A stretch of 63,351 nucleotides of DNA, from the NCBI GenBank assembly GCA_913043235.1, contig CAJWLO010000013.1, forward strand, positions 1 to 63,351, read 5' to 3'. This document shows positions 55,139-63,351 of this stretch, in pieces (the stretch's first letter is position 1; the number at the start of each line of letters is the position of its first letter). The notes under the pieces are model-generated. The model ran no database searches. It was not told the DNA's origin and saw only the letters and a program-made list of their open reading frames with translations. The DNA comes from an uncultured Fidelibacterota bacterium. Its GTDB lineage: Bacteria; Fidelibacterota; Marinisomatia; Marinisomatales; UBA1611. A program made the position numbers and the translations under genes.

Positions 55139-57085
55139 ATGATAAACCGGTTTTTATTTTTCTTATTTTTCATATCAGCTTCAACAGCACAATTGGATAA
55201 TCCTGTTTCTATCCGCACAGGTTCCATACCTAAGGCCAGGGCGGGTGAGGTTATATATATTCCGGTCGTTGCCAGCATGGATTCGGAATGGTTTATTTAT
55301 TCAATCTACAAAACCAGTGATGGGCCAATACCTACGGCCATCAATATCTCTGGAAAAGCAGTGGCCATGGTGGGGATGGTCAAAGAGCCAAAGCCAAAGT
55401 ATAAATGGGATGATGGTTTTGAAACTAATTCCTATTTTCATACCAATGGCGCTACGTTTACTGCTCCTGTTAAACTGAAATCAGATCTTGCACCTGGCAA
55501 CTATGACTTGGCGGTAGACTTTTTCTTCCAGGTCTGTAATCCCCGACTGTGCTATCCCCCAGCAACCAAGACAGTTTCTGTGCAGATTACCATTGAACCT
55601 GGTGAACCTCGCTCAGATAGAATTTCACTAATGGCTAATTTATCTTCTGTTGAGAATAATGATTCTGATGGGTTTGGGCAGTCTCTTCTGGGACTATTTC
55701 TGCTGGCCGTGGGTGGTGCAATCCTTAGTTGGGTAATGCCCTGTGTCTATCCGATGGTTCCCATCATTATTTCCTTTTTTGGTAAGCTGGCTGATGAAAA
55801 ACATATTGGCAAAAATACAGTGGCTTCAATGTATGGGCTGGGAATTTCTGGAACATTTGTAGTGCTAGGTTTGGTCGTGAGTCTTCTCTCTTGGGGAGTC
55901 ACAGATGTAGCTGCCAGAACACGTTATGCCAATATTGGCAACTTTATTGCGACCAATGCGTGGATAAACTTGGGGCTTGGAATATTATTCATTTTTTTTG
56001 CCCTTTGGATGTTTGGTATTATAAATGTTAATGTTGCAAGCCGTTTATTGAATATGACTGATCAGGCAGGTCAGTCAGCAAAAAGCGCTCATTTGGGCTC
56101 CCTGTTATTGGGGGTTGCTTTTGCCATCACGAGTTTTAGCTGCACAGTTCCTGTTGTAGGCACACTTCTGGTTGTGGCAGCTTCGGGTACCGCTGCTGGG
56201 TTATTTACAAGCCTGTACGGTATGTTGATCTATGGAGTAGTATTTGCTGCACCTTTTGTTGCTCTCTCTCTCTTTCCCAAGGCCTTGGAGGATTTGCCCC
56301 AATCTGGGGTTTGGATGGAAACAGTTAAAATTATTTTTGGATTCATTGAACTTGCCGCCGCAGTGAAATTTTTATGGGTACCGGATTTGGAATGGAATCT
56401 GGATATTCTGCCACGCAATGTAGTGCTAGCAATTTTCATTCTAATTGGAGTTGCTCAAATGGCCTACCTTTTAGGCTTTTATACGATAGGTACATCCGAA
56501 AATGAAATAAAACCATTTCAGATCGGTCGAGGTCGATGGGTGGGTACCCTGCTAACTGGTCTGGTTTTATTGCCCATAGGTTTGTCCCTTGCTGCTGCCC
56601 CCACATACCATTATGATAATATGCCGCGCCTGGTGGAAGAAATTATTGAGGCAATGGTGCCGCCACCGCCAACGGAAGATGATCTAGCTAGACAGCAGGG
56701 CTGGTTTGTGGATGATTATATCGGAGCTCTGGAAAAAGCCAAGGCACTAGGTAAACCGTTATTTATTGATTTCACGGGTGTATATTGTGCCAACTGCCGG
56801 GTTATGGAGCGACGAATCTTTCCAACCAATGCTGTGAAAGAACAATTTGATAAAATGGTTCTGACCAGACTTTACGTAGACAAAAAAGACTCTTTGAGTG
56901 ATGCATTTGCCCGGTTGCAATTCGAACGTTATAAGCAAGCTACTCAGCCTTACTATGTAGTACTTGATCCTGTAGATGAATTCACACTGGCAGATACAGG
57001 TGGGTATATGCCAAGAGGATTTGCGGATTTTTTAAGTAGCGGGATTATGGCCTACGATTACCGTAATTCCGATGATCATAAATAA
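55139..57085 (+). CDS. dsbD: thiol:disulfide interchange protein DsbD
   Basis: This inner-membrane protein carries electrons from cytoplasmic thioredoxin to periplasmic thiols. A signal peptide (about 1-18) leads into an N-terminal DsbD-alpha-like domain containing F-F-F-Q-V-C-N-P-R-L-C-Y-P-P (paired Cys, about 135-148). Eight hydrophobic helices follow (about 185-500), with membrane Cys in V-M-P-C-V-Y-P and S-F-S-C-T-V-P. The C-terminal thioredoxin-like domain has C-A-N-C near 550. All three Cys pairs needed for the relay are present. ATG 55139 is chosen because it gives the signal peptide; an upstream frame extends into the patatin gene. A TlpA-like gene follows. Confidence 0.93.
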   Translation: MINRFLFFLFFISASTAQLDNPVSIRTGSIPKARAGEVIYIPVVASMDSEWFIYSIYKTSDGPIPTAINISGKAVAMVGMVKEPKPKYKWDDGFETNSYFHTNGATFTAPVKLKSDLAPGNYDLAVDFFFQVCNPRLCYPPATKTVSVQITIEPGEPRSDRISLMANLSSVENNDSDGFGQSLLGLFLLAVGGAILSWVMPCVYPMVPIIISFFGKLADEKHIGKNTVASMYGLGISGTFVVLGLVVSLLSWGVTDVAARTRYANIGNFIATNAWINLGLGILFIFFALWMFGIINVNVASRLLNMTDQAGQSAKSAHLGSLLLGVAFAITSFSCTVPVVGTLLVVAASGTAAGLFTSLYGMLIYGVVFAAPFVALSLFPKALEDLPQSGVWMETVKIIFGFIELAAAVKFLWVPDLEWNLDILPRNVVLAIFILIGVAQMAYLLGFYTIGTSENEIKPFQIGRGRWVGTLLTGLVLLPIGLSLAAAPTYHYDNMPRLVEEIIEAMVPPPPTEDDLARQQGWFVDDYIGALEKAKALGKPLFIDFTGVYCANCRVMERRIFPTNAVKEQFDKMVLTRLYVDKKDSLSDAFARLQFERYKQATQPYYVVLDPVDEFTLADTGGYMPRGFADFLSSGIMAYDYRNSDDHK

Positions 57086-57144
57086 CCTCAGAAGTTTTTA
57101 TATTGAACCGTAATAATTAATGTTTCTATTAATGTAAACTGGTT

Positions 57145-57717
57145 ATGAAGAAGAAAATACTTTTATTTGCTCTAATAGTGTTTATCATAGTGGGGTGCGG
57201 CCACGGTAATGCTCAGGCAGATGCTCAAAAAAAGATAACCCCTAAAGTAACCAAAAAAGTAGTTCGTCCCAAAGGCGCTGTAAAAGCCCCTGATTTTACC
57301 CTAGCAGATCTGGAAGGGAAGCGGGTACAATTGGCCGACTACAGGGGTAAGGTTGTCTTGCTCAATTTCTGGGGTACCTGGTGCGGACCCTGCCGTAAAG
57401 AAATACCTGATTTTATTAAGTTAGTAAATAAGTATCAGGAAAACGGACTTGAAATCATAGGTATAACCCTCACCTCGGGATCGCCGGAAAATATACAAAG
57501 ATTTTCCGATCGGATGGGTATCAACTATACATTACTCACAGATATTGAAGCGCAAGAAACCCAGACCGTGACGTGGGTTTACGGTCAAGCCACTGGCAGT
57601 CCCATCAATGGTATACCAACTACGTTTATTATTGACAGACAAGGTTTTATAGTGAAAAAATATATTGGTCCCCGGCCAGAACATATATTTTATAAAGACC
57701 TTAAACCTTATCTATAA
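57145..57717 (+). CDS. TlpA/ResA-type thioredoxin-fold lipoprotein, 190 aa
   Basis: The signal peptide ends in the lipobox Ile-Val-Gly-Cys18. A Lys-rich linker is followed by an AhpC/TSA-Redoxin type thioredoxin domain from about residue 47, with the active site W-C-G-P-C (79-83) and the cis-Pro loop G-I-P-T-T-F-I-I-D near 159-167. It is a membrane-anchored, periplasm-facing reductase, for example for cytochrome c maturation or other disulfides. DsbD, encoded just upstream (59-nt gap), is the natural electron donor. Its exact client cannot be named. Confidence 0.93.
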   Translation: MKKKILLFALIVFIIVGCGHGNAQADAQKKITPKVTKKVVRPKGAVKAPDFTLADLEGKRVQLADYRGKVVLLNFWGTWCGPCRKEIPDFIKLVNKYQENGLEIIGITLTSGSPENIQRFSDRMGINYTLLTDIEAQETQTVTWVYGQATGSPINGIPTTFIIDRQGFIVKKYIGPRPEHIFYKDLKPYL

Positions 57718-57741
57718 ATTTTTCAGATTCCTAACATAAAG

Positions 57742-60700
57742 GTGAAACATCTAAAAACAGGGTTATTATTATGTACCCTTTCTATATTGAATGGTGATCT
57801 ATTGGATCACTATTGGCAGCAGCGGGTAGATTATAAGATGGATGTTACTCTTCATGATTCCCTATTCCAACTGGCAGGTAGGAGTATCATTAAATACACC
57901 AATAATTCTCCCGATTCACTTGATCGTATCTATATTCACCTTTATCCTAATGCCTTTCAATTAGGCTCCGTTAAGGACCGGGAGTATAGTAGGAATTATG
58001 GACGGGCATCTCGTGCAAAATATTTTAAGGATAAACTGAAAGGATTCAACAGTAAAATTAAAATCCATGATTTTAATCTCGCAAAAAAGGGAGAACCGGT
58101 TTTAAAAAAGTATTCCATATATGATACCATACTTAAAGCATCGTTGAACCGTAAACTGGCACCAGGAGAAATTCTTAGAATTGATATTAGCTGGACTCAT
58201 CATGTGGGTGAAATGGTGGAACGCGCTGGCTATTACGGTGGGCAGTACAACATGGCGCAATGGTACCCCAAAATGGCGGTTTATGATGAAGAAGGGTGGC
58301 ACGCAGATGTATTTCATGCTGAAGGTGAATTTTACGGCGAATTTGGAAATTTTGAAGTGAAATTTGATTTGCCTAAAACATTTATCATTGGTGCCAGTGG
58401 TATTGTCATCGATGGTGATCCGGGATGGTCAGATGTTACAGTAGATACCACTCTTGATTATAGTATCTGGTCATCAATCTTTGACAGTACATTTATACAG
58501 TCTGATCCAATCGAACGGCGTCAGGTTACATTTTTTGCGGAGAATGTTCATGATTTCGCATGGGTCTCCGGTCCTGATTTACGATACGAACATGGTAATT
58601 GGCGGGACATTGACGTTCATGTATTATACCATAAAGCCCGTGGCCAAGAATGGTCGAGAGATGTTTTGAAACGATCTATCTTGGCCTTATCTTGGTTAGA
58701 AGATAAATTTGGTGACTACCCCTATCCCCAGGTTACCACTACGGACAGGTTGAAAAGCGGTGGTATGGAATATCCCATGCTGGTGATGAATGGGAGTGAA
58801 AGTGAAGGGTTGATTGTCCATGAGATTGGTCACATTTATTTCTATGGTATATTGGCCAATAATGAAGTGGATGAGGCATGGATGGATGAAGGTTTTACTA
58901 CAAATCAGACTAGAAATTATATGATGGGTCGTTATGGATCCCATGGTTATGATATAAAGTTATATGATAAATATGGAAAGTTTCCAAACAAGCATTGGCC
59001 AATGGGAAACAGCCTGCATTCTTCGCAATGGTATGCCATCGACTTCATGAGAAGCGGGCATGATGAACCTATCAGCCGTTCGTCATATCTTTATTTAAAT
59101 GGCTCCTCTTACAGGCAGAATGCCTATACAAAACCTGCACTAATGCTGAATGAACTTAATTATATCCTAGGAGACTCTTTGTATTATAGTGCCATGCAGT
59201 ATTATTATGATAATTGGAAACTAAAACATGTCAATGAATTAAGATTTATTAAAACTATGGAAGAATTTACAGGCCAGGATCTAGACTGGTTCTTTAATCC
59301 TTGGCTACATACAACGCGCCATTTAGATTACGGTATTAGTTCCTATAAAAAATCGAAAATTGAAAAAAGTAGTAAGTGGAAAATTGATCTTAAAATAGAA
59401 TGTGTGGGCGACCGATTTTTACCACTGCTAGTTGAGACAGAATTTCAGGATGGATCGGTTGACCGCCGATGGTGGAAAAATCAACTCTGGCGTTTCGATG
59501 ATACTTTCTCTTATATAGTGGGCAAAGAGCCGGTGAGTGTGGCTCTTGATCCTGATGTTCAAACCGTGGATTTGGATTATCGAAATAATGTAACGAAAAT
59601 GAAATATCACATTATGTTCAACTGGCCTGGGAACCAGTATAATCCTAGAGATCAATATGTGTTGCGGTGGATGCCTTATTATTACTATAACAGTGATGCT
59701 GTCGATTTTGCCCCGGGTTTCACCATGGTTAGGGATTACGGCCCATATGAAAGTTCAACAGTCCGTGCCAATTATGCATTAGCATCAAAAAATATATATT
59801 GGTATGTTGGCGGCTGGCGCGAACCTGTCCATATTTTACCAAGGACCAAAATTCAATATTGGACATTTAATCGGCCAGGTGTAAAGGAATTTGGGGGGGA
59901 AATTAAAAAACAATGGAACCGGGTTTATGGCAGAACACCTACGCATTCTTTTTCAAGTGGGTTTTATATACAATCGGAATATGATTCCGTCAGGGCTGTC
60001 CCCTTGGGATACAGTACAGACGGTCAGTTAGCAGTTGGCTATTTGGACTGGGATGGAAAGTTTGGCTCTCTACGTTTTGACCTGAATGGGGCTTCAACAA
60101 TTGGCAGCTATTCGACTTGGAAATTTAATCGGGTCACTGCAACAGGCCTATATAATAAATCATGGAAAAACCTGTTATCATTATCAGAGATCACACCTGA
60201 AAAGAAAGTAACAACTCAGATTAGGTTCAAACAGCGTGTTATTGCAGGGAAAATCTGGACCAATGAGAAGGGCATTCCAGGGCAGGAGGGCTACAATATT
60301 GAAGGAAATAGTTCCAATGAACTTTTGCGTAAGAACTATTTGGTGGACCAATTTTATGGCCAGCAAGATCTTTTTAGTCACTATCATTTTCCTGGAGAGG
60401 GGAACCTACGCGGTTTTGTAGGCCAGGGTGAACGAGGTGCGGAGGCACTAACGACATTTACCACAGAGTGGTCCATTTACTTTAAAATAGTAGAACATGA
60501 TATTAATATTGAAATAGCGGCTTTTAATGATGGTGGCTTTTTTTGGGACCGTCCGGATTTAACCAAGTCGAATTATGTAAAACGCACTTTATTGGATGGA
60601 GGACTGGGTTTTCGTTTCAATACATCCATATTTGAGCAGGATCTATATCTGAGAATTGACATTCCATTTTTTACGTACAATGATTCTAGAAAAAAACCCA

Positions 60701-60750
60701 GTCAAGTAGATTGGAACAACTGGATCATCAGTTTTCAACGAAGTATTTAA
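57742..60750 (+). CDS. M1-family zinc metallopeptidase with C-terminal Omp85-like barrel, 1002 aa
   Basis: After a short signal (about residues 1-18) the first 560 residues are a gluzincin aminopeptidase: G-G-M-E-Y-P near 344-349 (the G-x-M-E-N position), zinc site H-E-I-G-H at 360-364 and the third ligand Glu383 in E-G-F-T-T, exactly the H-E-x-x-H-x18-E spacing of M1. The last 440 residues are rich in alternating aromatic/hydrophobic strands and contain G-E-G-N-L-R-G-F, matching the V/L-R-G-F/Y loop of Omp85/BamA barrels. The sequence ends in a strand rich in aromatic and hydrophobic residues. The start is GTG. The enzyme is probably an outer-membrane-anchored peptidase; the barrel call is by pattern. 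Confidence 0.8.
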   Translation: MKHLKTGLLLCTLSILNGDLLDHYWQQRVDYKMDVTLHDSLFQLAGRSIIKYTNNSPDSLDRIYIHLYPNAFQLGSVKDREYSRNYGRASRAKYFKDKLKGFNSKIKIHDFNLAKKGEPVLKKYSIYDTILKASLNRKLAPGEILRIDISWTHHVGEMVERAGYYGGQYNMAQWYPKMAVYDEEGWHADVFHAEGEFYGEFGNFEVKFDLPKTFIIGASGIVIDGDPGWSDVTVDTTLDYSIWSSIFDSTFIQSDPIERRQVTFFAENVHDFAWVSGPDLRYEHGNWRDIDVHVLYHKARGQEWSRDVLKRSILALSWLEDKFGDYPYPQVTTTDRLKSGGMEYPMLVMNGSESEGLIVHEIGHIYFYGILANNEVDEAWMDEGFTTNQTRNYMMGRYGSHGYDIKLYDKYGKFPNKHWPMGNSLHSSQWYAIDFMRSGHDEPISRSSYLYLNGSSYRQNAYTKPALMLNELNYILGDSLYYSAMQYYYDNWKLKHVNELRFIKTMEEFTGQDLDWFFNPWLHTTRHLDYGISSYKKSKIEKSSKWKIDLKIECVGDRFLPLLVETEFQDGSVDRRWWKNQLWRFDDTFSYIVGKEPVSVALDPDVQTVDLDYRNNVTKMKYHIMFNWPGNQYNPRDQYVLRWMPYYYYNSDAVDFAPGFTMVRDYGPYESSTVRANYALASKNIYWYVGGWREPVHILPRTKIQYWTFNRPGVKEFGGEIKKQWNRVYGRTPTHSFSSGFYIQSEYDSVRAVPLGYSTDGQLAVGYLDWDGKFGSLRFDLNGASTIGSYSTWKFNRVTATGLYNKSWKNLLSLSEITPEKKVTTQIRFKQRVIAGKIWTNEKGIPGQEGYNIEGNSSNELLRKNYLVDQFYGQQDLFSHYHFPGEGNLRGFVGQGERGAEALTTFTTEWSIYFKIVEHDINIEIAAFNDGGFFWDRPDLTKSNYVKRTLLDGGLGFRFNTSIFEQDLYLRIDIPFFTYNDSRKKPSQVDWNNWIISFQRSI

Positions 60751-60789
60751 TTTTTATCTACGAAATTAGTTTCATTAAACTTAACTTTT

Positions 60790-60816
60790 ATCAGGACGAG
60801 AGTTATATTTCCTGAT
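60790..60816. terminator. inverted repeat after the M1-Omp85 gene
   Basis: ATCAGGA at 60790-60796 is complementary to TCCTGAT at 60810-60816 with a 13-nt loop, 40 nt after the metallopeptidase stop. No U-run follows, so a factor-independent terminator is doubtful; it may be a weak terminator or a protein site. Confidence 0.25.
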
Positions 60817-60925
60817 ACAATAATTAAATTCGAATCGCAGGACATTCTATCATCAGTATATATCAAATTAATGACCTAATCTAAACTGAGGCAAATTGAG
60901 TCTTTTGAGAACTTTGGAGTGGCAT

Positions 60926-63351
60926 ATGTTAACTAGGGTGCTAAAATATTTATCGATATGCAATATTGTTTTTTGCTCTTTATTGAATGCACAAGCATCA
61001 AGAGATGAAGTTATTCAGATCACTTCTCCATCTGATGGTGAAATTCTTCTGGAGAGTCAAATTGCTGTTACATTTGAAGTTGCAACATTTTTTCAGGTTG
61101 ACGAGCAACAATGTGATTATTGCGATGGCCATTTAAAAGTTTTCTTAGATCAAGACTCTATAGGCGTAATTACATCTTCAAACCAGACTAGTTATACAAT
61201 AAGTGGATTAAGTGCTGGTACACATTTTCTTGAAATTGAAGCTGTTCAACCTTATGGTGATAGTTTTGATCCTGTGGTAAATGATACGGTATCCTTCACC
61301 TATGGTAATGTCGAAGGCTGTCCTCCCGAATTATTAACTGTTTTCGGTGGAGATGAGGAGAATATCCTTAGCTGGACAGAACCCACTGGAGGTTCTGGAT
61401 GTGGTGATTTTGTTGTAACAGGATTACCGTTCTCTGATACTGGAACAAATCTGGGTATGGGTGATGAGTGGCCTGTTTCTGGTAGCCAGGGTGAAGATGT
61501 CGCTTATACATTTAATGTTTCTCAGACAGTGACAATTACTGTTGATATGTGCAGTGAATTAACTGATTATGATTGTAAACTGGAAATATTTACAAATGAT
61601 GATGATTGTCTAATCCCAGTTTCCACAGGAAATTATGATGATGACGGTCCTTTTGGATCTTGTCCTGAAAGTCCCGCACCCTACACTCCGAGTTTATTGG
61701 AGAATGTCACACTGTCTCCAGGCCAATATTACATTGTTGTTGATGGCTTTGGTGGTGCTACTGGTAATTATGAAATAAATATAACAACATCAGGGCGCAA
61801 TAATTATAGCCTTATTGAAAACACTATAAAAACAGAATGGCCATTAGAACAAATAAAAATGGCTGAACAAGGATTAACGGAAGAAGAAATAGCATCTATT
61901 ACAGAACAAGTGATGGAATCGCATAGGAATCCGCCTCAATCTTCTTCTCGTGATATTCCTGAAGAATGTGGAGCATTTCTTACATATATAATATATGATA
62001 GTGAGGATAATAGCATAATCCATGAGACTACAGATCTAGATTGGTCACACGGCCCATTGGTAAATGGTACTGAATATTGTTACTATGTTACAGCTCTTTA
62101 TGAACAGGGAGAAACTGTTATATCCAGCAATGTAGCCTGCGGCACTCCGCAAAGCTTTACTGCTTCGTCTCCGACTAATGTATCGGCCACCCCCCTTGAT
62201 GAAGAAGTATTGGTTTATTGGACAGACCCGACGGTTACACAATTAGGTATCCCATATCTAGAAACTTTCCATGAAGACAGTGGTCTTATTGATCTTTGGT
62301 TAATTGATGGGGATAACTGGGTAGTTAGTTCATTTTATGGTAATCCATTGCCAGCAATGCAGTTTAACTGGTCTCCAACAGTTGAAAATTATGAACAAAG
62401 CTTATTTTCTCCTGTTATTCCGCTCGGCAACCAGACCTCAGTTGAGGTGAGTTTTGATATATTTTTTAGTGACTATTCTGCTGGTGCTCAGGATGATGAA
62501 TATTTATCTGCAGAATATTTTACTGGCACTGGATGGACAGAAATTGAAACTTGGCGTGCTGATTCTAGTTTTGATTGGACTACCTATATAGACACAATTG
62601 ATAATCTAACCAATTCCCTGCAGGTCAGGTTTAGGGCTCACGGTGTTAATTCGTTCGATATTAATTATTGGTTAGTGGATAATTTCCAGGCTAATGGTGT
62701 AACCCGTAGCGAATACGATTTTTCTGGGTATAACGTGTATTACGGGACAGATGGAAACAACTTACAACTATTCAATACAGACACAGTTCTTTCTGAAACG
62801 GATGTGTATGTTACAGGATTAACGAATGGTGTTGAATATACTTTTGGTGTTGCTTCTGTACATGAAGGTGAACCACCTTATTATAGTGACATTATCACTT
62901 CTACAGCAACGCCTATATGGCTATATGGAGATGTGAACGGTATAATCATGGATCCTGCAGGTGCACTTTTAGATAGTGCTGTGGTCACAATTTCGGGGAT
63001 TACTGATACAACAGATTCCTATGGTATTTATTCAATTTCCGATTTAGAGCCTGGCATTCAAACTTGTACTGTCACCCGATCTGGTTTTTATGTGGACGAT
63101 ATGGATGTCGAAATTTTTGCTCAGGAAGAAGCCGTTGAGATGAATGTTACAATGGCGCCTATTTTGCTAGAGCCATTGTGTCTAACTGCCGAACCGGGTG
63201 ATAATGCAATATATTTAAATTGGCAAAACCCTAGCTCTGAACCCTGCGGTGATTGGGTTTCTTACCATGATAACGAATTTGAAAATGCATTTGCAAGTAC
63301 AGATGGTGGGGCAGGTTTGGCTTCACTATTTGTTCCAAATTCCTACCCATC
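60926..63351 (+). CDS. large secreted multidomain protein, C-terminus cut by window edge
   Basis: The frame stays open from ATG 60926 to the window end (808 codons visible). A signal peptide (about 1-23, Leu-Asn-Ala-Gln-Ala) is followed by an Ig-like domain and a pre-peptidase-C-like beta domain (D-Y-D-C-K-L-E-I-F, G-Q-Y-Y-I-V-V-D-G-F-G-G, about 195-285). Fibronectin type III-like units follow, with A-T-P-L-D-E-E-V-L-V-Y-W near 418, a MAM/jelly-roll-like segment near 440-590, and a carboxypeptidase-regulatory-like domain (G-D-V-N-G-I-I-M-D-P-A-G, about 670-740). A further FnIII unit then begins. Such architectures are frequent in marine FCB exoproteins. No catalytic domain is seen in the visible part. 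Confidence 0.88.
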   Translation, partial: MLTRVLKYLSICNIVFCSLLNAQASRDEVIQITSPSDGEILLESQIAVTFEVATFFQVDEQQCDYCDGHLKVFLDQDSIGVITSSNQTSYTISGLSAGTHFLEIEAVQPYGDSFDPVVNDTVSFTYGNVEGCPPELLTVFGGDEENILSWTEPTGGSGCGDFVVTGLPFSDTGTNLGMGDEWPVSGSQGEDVAYTFNVSQTVTITVDMCSELTDYDCKLEIFTNDDDCLIPVSTGNYDDDGPFGSCPESPAPYTPSLLENVTLSPGQYYIVVDGFGGATGNYEINITTSGRNNYSLIENTIKTEWPLEQIKMAEQGLTEEEIASITEQVMESHRNPPQSSSRDIPEECGAFLTYIIYDSEDNSIIHETTDLDWSHGPLVNGTEYCYYVTALYEQGETVISSNVACGTPQSFTASSPTNVSATPLDEEVLVYWTDPTVTQLGIPYLETFHEDSGLIDLWLIDGDNWVVSSFYGNPLPAMQFNWSPTVENYEQSLFSPVIPLGNQTSVEVSFDIFFSDYSAGAQDDEYLSAEYFTGTGWTEIETWRADSSFDWTTYIDTIDNLTNSLQVRFRAHGVNSFDINYWLVDNFQANGVTRSEYDFSGYNVYYGTDGNNLQLFNTDTVLSETDVYVTGLTNGVEYTFGVASVHEGEPPYYSDIITSTATPIWLYGDVNGIIMDPAGALLDSAVVTISGITDTTDSYGIYSISDLEPGIQTCTVTRSGFYVDDMDVEIFAQEEAVEMNVTMAPILLEPLCLTAEPGDNAIYLNWQNPSSEPCGDWVSYHDNEFENAFASTDGGAGLASLFVPNSYP

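Noticed and set aside
1-63351. CRISPR arrays, insertion sequences, prophage or integrase genes
   Set aside because: No regularly spaced repeats, transposase or recombinase motifs (DDE, HUH, Tyr/Ser recombinase) were seen on either strand.

Overview
The window is 63 kb of AT-rich bacterial chromosome, read as one long plus-strand block of about 35 kb (5.7-40.4 kb), a minus-strand block (40.4-47.6 kb) and a mixed right part. The gene content points to a diderm of the FCB superphylum, most plausibly Candidatus Marinimicrobia (SAR406 / Neomarinimicrobiota). The evidence is LolB-like and BamD-like envelope proteins, an Omp85-type barrel, long secreted FnIII/carboxypeptidase-regulatory-like proteins, MORN_2 repeat proteins, PASTA and BatA-like proteins, and Shine-Dalgarno sites before several genes. 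The assignment is inference; no rRNA or tRNA gene was seen.

Layout. 0-5.7 kb is accessory: small unknown genes, three secreted repeat proteins (MORN_2/YD-like) and a perfect 20-bp tandem duplication. 5.7-9.0 kb carries envelope genes: a TPR plus periplasmic-binding fusion resembling LpoA, pgeF and uppP. 9.0-16.6 kb holds a Na+/solute symporter, holA, an ECF sigma/anti-sigma pair, a GAF-GGDEF diguanylate cyclase, a TPR protein and a LolB-like lipoprotein. 16.6-31.4 kb is a surface-glycan locus: a CsbB/GtrB-type polyprenyl-phosphate glycosyltransferase, further GT2 and GT4 enzymes, a YfhO-type GT-C protein, an AsnB-type amidotransferase, a glucuronyl C5-epimerase-like protein, a polysaccharide deacetylase, a sulfotransferase, a MycE-type sugar O-methyltransferase, another methyltransferase and a Wzx-type flippase. 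Together these suggest a sulfated, methylated and perhaps amidated uronic-acid glycan. 31.4-40.4 kb is housekeeping: an orphan histidine kinase, yajC, def, fmt, rsmB, a PASTA protein, a polyprenol-kinase-like protein, a BatA-like vWA protein and hflX.

The minus block 44.9-40.4 kb is the most striking region. An HMG-CoA-reductase homologue, a PlsC/GNPAT-type acyltransferase, an alkyl-DHAP synthase (AGPS) homologue and an SDR reductase sit in one tight operon, resembling the peroxisomal ether-lipid pathway of animals. Just upstream of it on the same strand lies a roughly 178-nt sequence that folds like 6S RNA (two-part closing stem, central bubble, long apical arm). Further upstream are a small unknown gene and a YyaL/DUF255 thioredoxin-fold protein.

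The right part (47.7-63.3 kb) carries a second SSS symporter, two GNAT acetyltransferases, a TPR protein, a compact overlapping operon (pyrF, pyrE, cyclophilin, patatin), dsbD and a TlpA-like lipoprotein. It ends with a roughly 1000-residue M1 metallopeptidase whose C-terminal half looks like an Omp85-type outer-membrane barrel, and a long secreted protein cut by the window edge.
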